DNA from: Nectonema munidae
Taxonomy: Eukaryota; Nematomorpha; Nectonematoida; Nectonematidae
Reading direction: 5' to 3'
Assembly: GCA_030549495.1 (NCBI GenBank)
Contig: JAUIRK010000817.1
Span: 62,001-126,000, forward strand
Length of the DNA stretch: 64,000 nt
The notes beneath the pieces are model-generated. The model was not told the origin of the DNA, searched no databases, and worked only from the letters and a program-made list of their open reading frames with translations. Below are positions 35,601 to 50,600 of the stretch, in pieces. A program made the position numbers and the translations under genes. The stretch's first letter is position 1. Every line of letters begins with the position of its first letter.

Positions 35601-38600
35601 TCCGAATGTAACTTTCTCTATACCCCGACTGGTACTGGTAGAAAGTGTTAAAAATAAATTAAAGCTGATGTGTAAAATGTTTCAATAAAATACAGTTTTT
35701 CGCTCCGAAATAATAGTCAAGGCTATTGTCTAATTTTATATGTTTTTTTTCAAAAATTTGTTCGTTACAATAAGTTTTTTTTATAACTCAAATTTTAAGA
35801 GAATTTATTATGATTTTAAAGGGACCGCTAAAATCCCTTCTTTATAACTGCATTCGTTATAAGTAAAAAGTATTGTATCTAAATTTTTGATTATTACAAA
35901 TAAGAAATCGTTGTGCATTTAAATTTCGATTGGACCATGGTGTGCCGCAAAATAAAGATTTGCTTTAATCTTTACCGTTGGAGAAGATAACCTTGAGCTT
36001 CGTTTCAAAAATCTAAATAATGCTTAAAGGCTTTACTGAAAAAAAGTATAATCTATTTTTATGAGAAATTTAAAAATGGTGGTTTTGCATTTTTTTTGTT
36101 GTGTTTTTTAGATCATGCAAATTTGAATTTAAAAATTTGACCCGTTGAGGACCAAAATTTTTAAAACTCTTCATCTCCTTTCTTTTTAACAGAAATTTTT
36201 TACATTCAGAGTAGACAATTTTCAGTTATTGGGACATTCGTTTGCCACTGTCCCTCCAACGGTTAAAGGATAAGAAAGATTATTTTTTTTAATCTTTTCA
36301 AATGATGTCCTTGTTTTTCTTTAAAATCTAAAAAAAAACGATCCTGGAGCATATAAAAAAATCTTGGTTGTTAATTCTGAGCAGAAAACGTCTACTTTAA
36401 ATGATGTTACTATCTGCCTAACTAAGTGGTGGCAAACGCATCGAATCAACGCCAAAAGTAGCTCATTTTATAATCCGAAAGGCCGCATCGATGAGTTAAA
36501 ATGACTCAATTCTATTTTTTTAGATCTTTGATGGCGAGAAAAGATAGTAAGCCAAATGAAAGCAGTTTTTACATAAAAAATGATTTTTTTTTTTTTGAAA
36601 TATTGATTTTAATTTTTTTTTGTTCGATTTATCTATAATAATTTTATGATTTATAACCCTGTCATGCACAAACCGACACCATTGTCCCAAGGAATAAAAA
36701 GCGTGTGCTTTAGGTAAATAAAAACTCATTGAGTAAGAGAAGAGACCCAAAATTTTGAAAAATCCATTTCCTGAAATGGTGTAACTACAATTACCTTTGT
36801 AAAAGTTACCGTATAAAAGTTAGTATACTACCTCTATCCTAACTAAATTATTCCGATTTGACACACATTTGAACACTTTTTTTATTGCCTGGCCAAATGA
36901 TCTCCAAATGAAAAACGAAGCTTATTTTCCATGGTTTTTTAAATTACTATATCTTTTAAATAACAACAAAATAAGTATATATTCATAATGAGTGTATCCA
37001 GGCCCATAACCACGAAGGGGAGGAGGTAGTTTATCTCCCTAAAATTTCCAGATTAATAATTGTAGCAACATTTCTAAAATATGTACATACTATTACAATT
37101 ATTTTACAATTGGAATGGAAGAATGCCAATATTTTTATTAGTTGTATAACGTGGACAATTTGCCATTCGGTCAATGATCATTTTATTGCGTTTTCAAAAC
37201 CGTATATCTCATATTACAGGGAACGAGATGGTCGCTTTATGCCTTTTAAAGTTTGTTTAATTTCCTAAAAAAATAGAATCGAATAAATTTTCTGTATACC
37301 ATTGTAAAAGTTGAGGGTCTTCCTTATATTGCAAAACATTATATTCATAATTGTAGTTCATCAAAAAGCACTTCCTTGTTTCAATAAGAAAGATGATATG
37401 GCCATATACAATTTTTGCGCCACACGTTTGTGCTGTGGCGAGTGCTTGAGAAATCAACTCCATATCTTACCAACTAATTGTCCAGCTGAGAGGTATCAAC
37501 GGTCGACGTTTTTATCTCGCATGACAGTTTGAATGCCTATTTTTAATTTTACAGATGTCAAAAATTATCCTCAACTTTTAATCAAGTAAAATCTTATACT
37601 ACATTGATAGAGATGTTCTCAAAGATTTTATTCCATACAAACTTAATTAAGCCCTATTTATATCAAAGAAAAAGACTTTTTTGGCTCTGTGAGTTGAACT
37701 AATATCATATGAACTATATAGACTTTTATAATTAATATACTTTCAAAAATATGGCGTTTTAAATCATATGAAAATTAATTACATAATTAATGTACAAAAG
37801 AATGCCAAAATAGATCTCGAAAGCAACAAAAACTGAAAGATTTTAGTAAAACGTGGAAATGGACATTACATTAGACCAGGGGTCCTGAAACCTTTTAATC
37901 TATCGACCCCTTCATGGATTATTTGCTTTCCTCTCGACCCCCAGACAAGTTTAATAAAAATATGAAATCATCTTTTGCATTTCTGATGCTCAGCAATGAT
38001 ATATGAAAATTTACTCATCAAATAATACTTTATTCTTTGTTTATATACTAATACATAACTTTCATGACTTTTTATTTTTTCCCGCGAAGAAATTTAATTG
38101 ATTCTTCATATAAAAACCCTCATCGACCCCAAGGGGTCAATATAGACCACTTTGGAGACCCCTGCATTAGACTATCTTCCACGGTCAAGACATTTATGAC
38201 AGTGGACATTTGCGTGTTGTTTTCTCTTTTAGACGCTTGGTATCTCTACATCGTGGTGGGAGTGGTGGCTTAGGATTCAATATCGTTGGAGGAGAAGAAG
38301 GATATGATATTTTCATTTCCTACATCATTCCATGCTCTTCTGCTGATCTTTCCAAAAACATCTTTATTGGAGACACCTTGCTCTGTGTATGCACTCTTTG
38401 TATTTTTTCACAGCGCACACCTCTTTTTCTTATCGGAGCCTACTTTACACTATCCCAATAGCAGTGTAAGCAACCAGTTTTATTTGAAACTGAGTAAAAA
38501 CTTTTCTCCAAAAATGGTAATGGTAATGGTACCGTAGGGTGTTTTCATCGAAAAGGCACAATTGCGCCGCTTGTATCGAACTATGAGGAAAGCAAGCTTG

Positions 38601-41600
38601 ATGCGGGATCGAACCCAAGACCTTGAGTTATCGAATCCAGCATCCAACCAACGATACTCACGCTAAAATTTTCTCCAAAAATGTTTTCGGGCATGAAATT
38701 TTCTTTACACTTTTCCAGAAGGCTGGATGATTACTTATGGTACTGATAACTCCTTGAGTAGGTTTTCACTTATGAGTGAATAAACGAGTTGCCTATTCAC
38801 GTATTCAAATACAAATCACGTTGACATGATCCGCCCCTGAATACTGTCAATTATGTGTTTTTGATACAGGGAATGCACTATATAGAATTTAAGCCCTCTA
38901 AATCCTCGTTTTAGGCATCACTAAATAAGATGAAGTAGTTGTTCTGACCCGCGATCACTAACTAATTTTCGACAAATGTTTGCTTCCCGTGATTTAGCCA
39001 TTTTTTCATTTGATTGCTTATAAAGTAAATTCAATTTTATTTCTTTTTATCGCTAAAAATAGAGGGTGTGTGAGTAGGGTTGGTTGGGTGCTGGATTCGA
39101 TAACACAGCCTCATGAGTTCGGTCCTGCATCAAGCCTGCTTTCCTCTTAGTTCGATACAAGCTATGCCTGGGTTTCTCCGATTTTCAATACATTCTTTCT
39201 CTATACTTACGTCATCTATGGGAAGTCAGTATCATGAGAGAATCTTTCATAGTATTTATGTTGATTGAAATTCTTTCGATAAAAAATATATATATTTTAA
39301 AAATTAGCTTAAATCAAAATTAATCTCGGGCCAACATCGAAAATGCCTGTTAGCTACCGGAATTTCTTTCAAGAGAATTTTAGTATTTTTCAGATTGCTA
39401 TTCATTTTCTTTAGTACTTTATCTCACATTTTTGAAGCAAGATTAAAATTTTTAATGATTCTCGAGAAACGAGGGAAATTAATAATTTTTCTCGTAAATT
39501 CTCGGAAATTCTCGGAAAAACAAAAAATCGAGAACACTAATGGCAAAATCATATTTAAAACGGATTCCAATTTGAAGCGCAAGTTAGCACTTATAATTAA
39601 ATCTTGAAATTTTTTATTGCTACTTTTTTGCCTCATCCTGGAAATGATTCCTCCCTATAGAATCATTGAGGCAGGGAAATACTTTATAAAACTTTTGCAA
39701 ATTCGCTTACAGGTGAATGAGCACACTTTAAGTGGAGTTTGTCATGAAGATGCGGCCTACATCCTCAAGACTGCTGGCGACGAAGTGGAGCTTCTTCTCG
39801 AATCTTCTCCCGAAAGTATCTATATTCCTTATTTCAAAATATTATTTCTATTATAAGTAACTTGCATTCGACGTAGTAGACTGACTAGAGCAGAGGTGTG
39901 CAACAATTTTGAGAGGACACTGTATTGGAGTCTACTCGGGGTTTAATAAAATTCCGTTATATGAAAATTCTAAAGGCTTTCAAATTTTCAATATTGTGAA
40001 TAGAAGAATTTGAAGTTGTTTTAAAACGTTCATTTTTTGAACTAATTCAAGATGAAACTAATAATGGCTACTTTCGAGCCGTGAGCTGCATGTAGCTAGG
40101 TTAATAATTTAATTTATGAAGCTGAGCGTTTATTAAATTAGTAGAGCTGGGAAAATAACGACATTTTGAATTTTGGTTATCGTTATCTCCTTCGTTAATA
40201 ACGAAGTAGAAGTATTTGAATTAACGATAAAGATAACGACAATGCATTTTTACGTTGTTGTTGTTATTTGCGTCCACGATTTGTGATCTGGGTGTCGACA
40301 GATCGATGATAGCCGCATCATTTATCTTGTTTGCCAAGCTGTCCCCCCACTTCCCCAGCAATTGAGGGATGTGTGTAAGTGTGTACATGAGTACAGATGT
40401 TGAGTGTTGTGTGTCTTAGTGTTACATATTGGGCTGTGGTGTGTGTCAGGGCTAATTTTGTTCATGTATTCGTGTAGTAGTGGCGATTTGTTGGCTCTGG
40501 GTTGTGCTAGTGCGTGGCGTGTTTGTGTGTTTAATTCCGTTTCTTGTGAGCTAATTTGTGGGGGACGTTTGTTGATGATGTTGTTTTTTTGTAGTGTGTT
40601 TAAACAGTTTGTGACTGCTTGAGAGTGGATGATTTGGTTTATGTGTGTTTGTTCTTGCTTGGGAAACTTGTTTTCGCATGTGTGATATTCATTTTTACGT
40701 AATCGATTGTGTTGATTTGGTTAATTTTTGGTAACACACGGAGTGTTATAAAAGAATTCAAAGCGCGATGTATATTTATTCATGACTTCTATACTCCTGC
40801 ATATAAGTATACTTTTTCTTGTTTTTTTAACTCCAAGTTTAATGTATAATTCCACTCAGGCATTCATGTTTCAAAGTCAAGGTAATAAAAATATAAGATC
40901 TTCATTGTCAGAAACCCTGGAAAGGCACTTCTGCAATCGACTACCATAGGCCCAACCTAAAAACAATGTTTTGTGATAAAAAATTTTCTGAATAAATAGA
41001 ATTTTCAAAAATACTAGCCTAGTCCAATTTTTAAACTAAATTGATAACTCAATGTTCAACACCTTGACCAACTCAGACAATAATTGATTTTGATTTTAAA
41101 AGTCTATATTATATCTTTTTAGTTATTGTGTTTATCAAGTATTTCAAAATTTGACAAATTTCTTTTTATTTATTTCTTGACTTTCTGTTGACTTTTGTTA
41201 AAATTTTTATATTAAATCAAATTAAATATTTTAGAGTTTTTTTGTCATAACTTTCAACGCAATTATGTATATGAATTTTAACGCTTTTTCTATTTTCTAA
41301 AAAAACACATTTTTTCCAAAAAAATTAACGAAAAGTAATGAAACATTTTATTTACACAATGATAACGAAAAACGTGGAATAAATTTTTTGTTTAAAGTAA
41401 CGATAAATATAACGAAGTTATTTTTAGTAGCAACGATGCCAAGTCTATAACTTAGTTATACAAATTCATTAAGTAGTTTGTGATTGTCAATTTTTAGCAA
41501 ACCAAAACATTACACTATTTTGCAAAAGTAATACATCGAATTGGGGTTTTGCCGATGTTCTTCGAAGGACGTTTATCGATGCGTATGCCGTGTTTAATAA

Positions 41601-44600
41601 CACGACTGATTTATTGACGTTATGATATGTAATTTATGGAGTGAAGGGAAATTTGGACCATAGACCGACGGACTCAGACTCGCTAGGGAACAACAACGAG
41701 TATGGTAATCTAAATGCTATATTATTGATTTAACTTTTTATCTAGTTCCGGTTAAAGATCATTGGTACCCTTAATCTTGGTCCTGTTAAAGATCATTCGT
41801 ACCCCCATGATTTTAGGTCCTTCTGATTCGAGAGGTTTTTAAATTACAATCTTTTACTCTCAAATTTAGATGTATTTTTAGAATTGAACAAACAGTACTG
41901 ATTGTTATTTCTTTTTTGCTTTCAGAGTATGAGATGTTCAAGGAGAGGATGCAAGAAATTCAAGATTCATGTTCCATGAGTTATGACTCCAACGAAAATT
42001 TAAACAACACACTCGAACCCGGCTCTTGGAACACGGGAACTCTCAGAACTTGTAAAAAGAAGTCCTTCTATGTTCGGTATCTCCATTTTCGCATTCCACT
42101 TTCTTCGTCCGAGATTTGTACTCTTTTCAATCGAATACAAAATTGATCTAAAAATATTTTAACATTCTCGCTTTCTTATTGACAAAAGAAATGATGTGAA
42201 AGCTACGTAGGAAAAATATTTCGATTGTTGAAATTTTTTTAATAAAACATTTTGTGGAAAAAAATATTTGAGACAAAAAATGTATTCGTTTAAGCTGCAT
42301 CAATGTCATGTGAAATAGGGAAGTGCTTTTAAATGCTTTCAATTTGTGATGAATTACAATTGTGAATATCATGTTTTACAACGATATACTAAAAATTTAT
42401 TCGATAAAAGCAACCAACACAATGGTTTAAATGCCATGTTTCATATTTTACAATCCATCCTTCTAATATAATCCATGGTCAATTTTTTTAGGAAATCAAA
42501 CTAGCTTTAATAAGCATATAAAGCCATCATCTCCTGTGGTGTTCAATTTTTGAGAGTAACTTTATTGCGAGTCAATCCTCGTAATATTCGAAATACGGCT
42601 TTGAAAACTCAATAAAATAATCACTCACCAAATGACAAAGTGGCCACTTTATTCGACAGAAAAAAGTTTTCCATATTTGTCAAATCTTCCCCAAAAATGA
42701 AGGTGTCCACTAAAGTATTATTTTCAGTAGTAGTGGGATTTTATAAAACTCTTTTCAAATGTCGCTGCTGTACTTTCTTTAATATATCTGTGTCTACACT
42801 TACCCAGGCGCACTCTTGTGTCCTTCATTTCTTTGTGTGAAGTTGTGCCTAGAAAAATCTGAAATAAAAAGTCTAGATCAGGGTTTCTCAACCGGGGTCC
42901 ATATAATATTTCAGGGGGTCCACAGGGGAAATATTATAAATTCGGAGTCCACAATAATATTTTGGTGGTCCATGAAGAAAACAATCTCATAACGGTTTTT
43001 ATTATAAAAAGTTCGCAATAGACTTGACATCGTAAGAAAGAGGTGCTAAAATAAATAATAATAAAAAATTAATAATAATGAAATTCGTTGAGCAGCATCA
43101 ACCACAGGGATCTCAATTTCTTTATTTTTTTATTATAAAAATTGTTGCATTAGATTTGCTTTCATTCCAATATGAATTCTAAGTATATACTGTTTTCTTT
43201 ATCATAACCTCAAAAATTTTATTAGTGAAAAATATTAAAATAAATATTTTTTGTCCAATTTTTATGAAGAGGTCACCAAGAAAAAAAGAAGTGAAAAGGG
43301 GTCCATGAGTAAAAAAGGTTGAGAAACACGGGTCTAGATCATCTGGACAGTGAAAAGGAGCAAAACATACCCAAAACTTGTATGAGTAGTAATCCCGCTT
43401 TTTATATCATTGTACTCACTTTCCTAAAGGTGCTGTTAACCATGATTTGGAAAGATTAAGGTAGATGCTTGCAAAAAAATGATTTTTATGATATTGATTT
43501 CCGTGGTGCTCAGTATTAAGCTTTTCCACGGCGTATCCCTTGTTTCCTTGTTCTTTCTTACGGATACTAGACAGACACTTTTCCTTTCTGACACAATGGG
43601 ACCTTCATGACCCATGCAATCAAATAGAAAAGCAAATGATTCTTTAGGATTTACTGAATTATTCAGTAGAGTGAGAAGGCGATATTACGATTATCTGAAA
43701 ACTTTGCTAACCCAAAAACGTGTTCCAAGGATCAAAAACGTTCCAACTAAAAAATTTACAAAAGTCTTCAATCAACTTCTCAAGTGAATCATTAAAATAA
43801 AACTATTAATTTTGGATTTGAAAATTACATCGAAAAAAATCAAATCACACTTTGAATGTAGATAAGAAGTTTCTTTGATTGGTGAAATGTAAAATAAGTC
43901 AGTATCTTTGAGAAAGAGGAAATACTTTTTTTCATTTTTTTTCTAAAAAATCTGAATGATAAATGTTTTTGTCTGTGCAAAATTGAATCTGTCAAGAAGT
44001 ATGGAAAGATCAAAATAAGAAGTATGCGTGCTTTATATGAAAATTTTAGCCCCTTGGTCCTAGTAAATGTTTTATATTCGCAATCTACTATTTCTCAAAA
44101 TTATGTACCCGGGTTGCATCAAATACCTTTGTATTTTTGTCTTGTATTTGTAATAAAAATACAAATTTGATGTAAATGCGTCCTATCACACACGACAGGG
44201 CATCAATGAAAACAGCTCAAATTTCACACTCGGCAGAATTTCCGTTTATCAGTGAAGCTGAGCCATAACCATTGTGTTCATCGAAGTGATTGAAATGATC
44301 AATATATTTACGTACATGTCAATTGGATACGCTGAGTTGTGAGCATGTTTAAGTTCTTGGAAACAGTATTTATAATTGTATTTTCAAATTATAATGTCGA
44401 CAATGAATATTTGATCCTACCCTAATATATGTACCTTATTTTTAGGACTCTCTTTGATTATGATCCTTCAACGGATGAAGGTTTGCCCAGTAGCGGCCTG
44501 TCCTTCCGAAGTGGAGACATTTTATTCGTTATCAATGCCAGTGACGATGAATGGTGGCGTGCAGCACTGATCTCCAACTCCAGTTCCAAGTTCTCTCAAA

Positions 44601-47600
44601 TGAGTTTGAATAATTTCCCAAATCTACATCATGCTTCTGCAACATATGGCGTCGTTCCCAGCAAATTAAGGTATGCTACCGACATGTACTTTCTCAGGAA
44701 ATCAATATGACTATTTGGAATGAATTCATTTTGAAATAATGAGCAATATTGCAAAGTCACCATCAAAAATACACGATTTAACTTAAAGTATGACAAATTT
44801 CTCTTGATAACCTTAAGGTATGTAAGACCATTTCATGATGAATGTGTGTTGTCAGGATTTGATTGGACATCCAAACACGAAATTTTTTTGATGCAATGTG
44901 GCAAAAACACAGGTATACTCAACGTTGCTAAAAACAATGAAAATTAAGACTGGAATTTTATGCTCACAAATTTTAAGTTCTTTGTGCAAATTCCTTACTT
45001 TAAAGTAATAGATCTCCCATCTATTTAATCAATTTTATTTAATGCAAAGCATAATATGTGTATAAAAAGCATTTATAAAACCCTTAGACAATTTTTTATT
45101 GCAACCATGTGTGACGCTTCTTTCTCATTTTTTTCTTGTATCAAGTGGATTCAAATGCACACTGATTTATTGAAATCTTTTAGAGTTGAGCGCAAAGAAA
45201 GGAGAAAACTCAGATATGTCAAATTTCAGAACGCTGGAGCTAGTAGCCACGACTTCAAGGTCTGTCACTTTCTTTTTTTAATTATCTTTTCTTCCAATAT
45301 TAAAAATTTTCGGAATTTTTACCTAAATGGAAACTTTTTTATAAATATAATATCCGAGTTACGACCACTTTTAGCAGTTTCACAATACAATAGTAATGTA
45401 TATGCCTGGCAACGCAGCGTATATATTGCTGTAGGTTCGGCAGCTCTCGGCTTTGCGTACGACAATTACGGCAGTGCAGCATCTCACATTCACAGCATTC
45501 TACTAATGAACGCAATGAGTAAATATCCTTCAAGTAACATTTTTACATTTCATAATATGAAATATATTTATTTTATATTGTATTTATTTATATAATCATT
45601 CATAATATTATATTTATTTTATAATTATTTTAGCCTTACTATGGTTTATAAGAGGAATTCCAATTTAACAGATGGCAATCCTACAAAAAAAACGAAAATG
45701 CACTGTCGTTGGAGACAAAGATGCAAGTGATAAAACTCTTGTCTCTATCTTTTCCACTCAGCTGTGTCGCATTAGAGAAGCAGTGAAAGCAGCAGCCTCC
45801 ATTATTAAATCAACGATAATTACAAAAAATCGTGAAGGACCGATTGCTGATATGGAAAAGTTGCTTTTTACTTGGTTGGAAGATGACAGACAAAAAAGGT
45901 ATGAAAGTGATGTTGCAAGCAGTACAAAGTAAGGCTGGAAGTTTATTTCGGATGTTGAAAGAACGTGCAGGTAAAGAATACGCATCATTAGAATTCATAG
46001 CAAGTAATGGATCGTTTCGTCGTTTTCGAGGGCGTTTCCGGTTCACCATGTGTTGACGAGAGGCAAGGCTGCAAACTGTGATCAGCCTGCAGCTAAAGCA
46101 CTTGTGAAAAATTTTAATGAATTGATTGAGATGAGGGATATTTGCCAGAGCAAATTTTTAATGTAGATGAGAAGAAAATGTCAAAAGGGACACATTAGTA
46201 AGGAATTAAGGCAATTAATGAAGGATTCACTTTATTGTTTTGCGGAAACATTGCAGGACACAAATTAAAACATTTTCTTATTGGACTTTAAGAAAACTCA
46301 CGTGCTCTGAAAAGCGTGAATAAGCATACCCTCCCTACTTATTATCGAAGTAAGCAAACATCGTGGATGACACGCGCACTGCTTGAAGATTGGTTTAAAA
46401 ACTGTTTTGTTGCAGAAGTGCGTCAATATAAAGGCATTCCTTTTAAAATTTGATTGGTGCTTGACAATGCGCCTGGCCATCCTAGTTACTTGGATGATAT
46501 ATTTATTCAAATATAAAAGTTGTGTTTTTCCTGCTAATGCTACTCCTCTCCTTCAACCTATGGACCAATGGGTGATTAAGCGCACTATTTGCACATTTCT
46601 TTTGATTAGGCTATCAAAGGTATGGATGCAAACCCTGGCTTGACTTGCGTGATTATTGGAAATCATATAATAGTTATCACTACATCAAGCATGTTGCTCT
46701 AAAGCTTGAGATTTTGAAACAGAAAAATGTATGGACGGAGTTTCTGAGGAAAAGTTGTTCATTTGCAAACTTAGCTGGAATTAAAGTGTAATGAAGAAGA
46801 AATTGAAGAACTAATAACTGAAGTTAACAAACGAAGAACTCTGAACAAGAAAGAAAAGAAGCTGAAAAAGAAGAAATCCGAAAAAAAGTTTAACTATGGT
46901 GAACGCTATGCTACAAAAACTTGAAAGCATGGATCCAAATGTTGAACGGTTTGCCCGAATAGAAAGAAATATGCAAGAAACAACGAGGCCGCACAAAGAA
47001 ATTCACGAAGAGAAGAAAAAACATATGACACAAACTAAATTGAGCAAGTTTATAAAGAAAACCTCCACGCCTGACTGACACAACATCGATGCCTCTATTC
47101 CTTCTGCATCTCACAACGCTCCTATCACCTTCTCTTGTGAGGCCCTTCACCCTCTTGCTATGCCAGACTCACTGTTTGATCTTTCTCTCGATTGTACGCA
47201 TCAAGAAATTGTAGATAACATACAACCAGACACCAGTGAACTTTAAATTTGTTTCCTTTCTACAAGAGTATTTATTTAAATTGAAAATTAAACAAAAAAT
47301 AGCTTTTATATAAAAAAAATTCAATAGAAAAGGTAACTTAAAAATGCAATATAGATTGATATCGTATGACCTGAAGTATAACCCTCGTGTTAGCCATTTT
47401 GAATGCTAATTCAACCTCGCCGGAACCTATATAGGTCGTAACTCGGATATTAACAATATAAAAAAAATTCTGAAACTTTTTTTTTTTATAAAATATTGTA
47501 AATAATAAAAAAATTACAATTTTTGTAAATGATTTTTTTTTAAATTTTTTTATGAATTTTTTTTAACATCATTCAGGTTGCTTTAAAAACATTAAGGATA

Positions 47601-50600
47601 CCTATTTTTACAATAAACTTTTATAAAATCGATTAAATTTTATATTTGAAATATACTTAAAATTGTTTTGTATTGATTTTTTTAATAAGAAAATCATCGT
47701 CGTTGTGAATGAAAGGAAATGAATTGAGATATTATTTCTTTTTGGGATTAGTGGTTCATTCAAAGTTTTCCAGCATTCAGTGTTTTAAGGATTAGAACAG
47801 TTTGAGAAAATTTGGAATAAAATAACTTCTTACCACAGACTATTTTTTAGAGTCAATTACCAACGTGATATAGTCCAGTGGTTTTTAATCTTGGGTCCAC
47901 GGACCCTTGAGGGATCAATGGCTGCGTCTCAAGTGTCGTTTTTCATTTTTGTAAAAAAAAACTAAAATGAATGAAAAGAATCAACCAATGTGTACGTGTA
48001 AAAATAACTTAAAGCTTGAATAAATAACAATCAATGGTTTTTTGTATTTGACGTCTTTTTTTTAAGATCAAATAATTCATGTCAATAAAATAAAGTAAAA
48101 ATATTAATTGCATGCGAGGTTGTTTTTACGACTTCTTGTGTGAAAATTTCCTTGTAGGATGATGTCCATAGCTTAAAAAGGGGTCTATGACTAAATTAGG
48201 GGTGAAAGCCCCTAGTTTAGTGACTAATCCATTTGATTCTAAAAAAACCAGAGATTAAGAAATATGATGCAAAAGTACTCTAAAATATTGAAATGATTAT
48301 GAAAGTTTCAACGATTAAATTTGTCAACTATCACCAATCATGCTAATCTTTCTTTTGGTCGACTTGATCGACATTTTAAACAAGTACTACTTTTACGCCA
48401 CCTCTCTAACTATTATCTTTAAGTGTGTTAGAATTTTTATGCCAATCCCTATTCAACATCAGTTGTTCTCAACCTTTTCTATCGTTGACACCCATCATAA
48501 TTTTTTGGATAATTTCCCCCCTTTTTTTTATAAAAAAAACAAATAATTGGACTAAATTTTTTTAATCAAACAAAGTAGTAGTAGATTGGTAATAGGTATA
48601 AATGAAACCCTTTGGGACAATTTGCCACTTTCTCTATACATGTAAAAAGGGATTTGAAAGAACAATTCTCTCCCAACTCTTTTGGATTTTTACCTCATTT
48701 CTATTTTATGATGAGCATCTAGTTTTCTTGTTTCAATGACCTACTACCTTAAAAACTTAAAGAAATGAAAAGAATTAATTTTGGAGGAAATTAGCCACTC
48801 TACGCGCTTACATTCGATTTTTTAACTCTAGTACGCAACGCTTGATGGAAAAAAACGCAAAAACTTTCACTTCACCAAAAAGTTTCCATTCATGAAGAGC
48901 AAGGACAACATTTCGTATGAATGCGCCACCAATCTTTTGAATTCGGAGGGCAACGGCTTTTTAAACGATTCTGCAAACAGCTCTTCCTCTCCCAAAGGTG
49001 AACTTTTCATCATTTTTTTTTATGAAACAAACTTCACGAAATTTTCCTTTTAGAAGAAGTTGCCATTTCTTCTTATCAAATCATTCAACATAAAACAAGT
49101 AAGCGCATTTCCTTAATACTATTTTATAACAGCGTGCTCCTTCCCAGAGTGGTTTTGTCGACTCCCCAATATTCGTTGCATGTAGATGGGGAGTTTTAAA
49201 TTTTTTTTTTGAAATTGTAAGTTTCTCGAAGTTTCGCTTCCAGTATCAGAAAGTCCAAAGACTGCACCTTTTGTTGCTTTTTCATATTCGCCTCACATTT
49301 CCCTCCCCTTTCATTTCTCAGTGTATCTGTTCATTTATCACTAGCGATGCTTTCATTGGTTGAGGTTCTGCTTTGTTTTTGCTTCGTTTTCGTGGCTTTC
49401 TGCACAGGTTTGTTGAAGGAAAATTTCATTCCAAGCCGTGATTGACATGAAGATTGTTTCTTATGAGTTAAGCTGTTGCTCGAACCATTTTGTTTATAAC
49501 AAAATTGTAATCTTTACAATAAACAGCAAAATAGCTTTGCCCAATGTGATTGCGCCCTTGTATGTATCAGGGATTCGCATTGTTCTTTTAACGTGTGTTT
49601 AAAAGAAGGGAGTCGGTAGAGTCGGAGATTTGCAAACTTAATCTCAGAGAAATCTTTAAATAGAGATTTCCACTTTAAAGTCGAAATCGATATTTAATAA
49701 AATTGAGCCGCTGAAGTGACAGTCATCCATATGGTGCTGTTGGTTCCATGAACGTATGCTATATTTTGTCTTCCTATTTTGCATGCGTGTATCAATGTTT
49801 TCGATTTTTTGAGGTGTTATTTAATTTCCAGTGTCAGCAAAATCAAACTAAAAAATGAAATGAATTTTTTTTAATGTTTTTTTTTAATTTAGTTTCCTAC
49901 ACTCGCCCAGTCTTGATCCTTGGTGCCTTCAAAGAAAAGATTAATGACGATTTAATCAGTGAATTTCCAGAAAAGTTTGAAAGTTGTGTTCCACGTATGT
50001 TAATATTCCTTTTTAACTATATGTCAATCAAACGCAGCTCAAACAGGTGAAAAATTCGGAGTCATGATCTGTGTTGTATGTTTTCCCTTTGACTTCGCAA
50101 ACGCGTTTATATGCACCCGGAATAAGTGATTGTGCTTTTCTTTGAATACTTTTAATGAATTTAAATTGGATGCAGAAAATTAAGTCAACTTGATTATTCT
50201 TTTTCAACATGTTTTTTTAAAAACACATCAAACCTTTTGAGATCCCTTTTTTTTAAATGCGATTAATCTTCTTACTAGGTTTAATATGCTCTAATAATAT
50301 CTAAATAGAGAGAGAGAGAGTAAACAATTTATTCGGCGCTAAGTTTGAAATAAGGTGGTACCTTGGGGTATTTTTATCGAGAGGTCCAGAGGCCCCTTGT
50401 ATTGAGCTATGAGAAAGTTGCCAGGAGCGGGATTCGAACCCAAGACTTTGAATTTCGAAGTCACACTCTACCCAACCTACTCACGCCCCAATAAGCGGAT
50501 TTTCTCCCACAATCCGCGTGTTACATCCTTGACAACCTCCTACACTATACTCACTCCTCAAAAAATAGAAAAACCTGCAAATTGGAAATATTTACAGAGA

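Noticed and set aside
45672-45932. Independent host gene starting MAILQKKRK
   Set aside because: It lies between the matching inverted ends of the Tigger-like element and is followed in order by transposase motifs.
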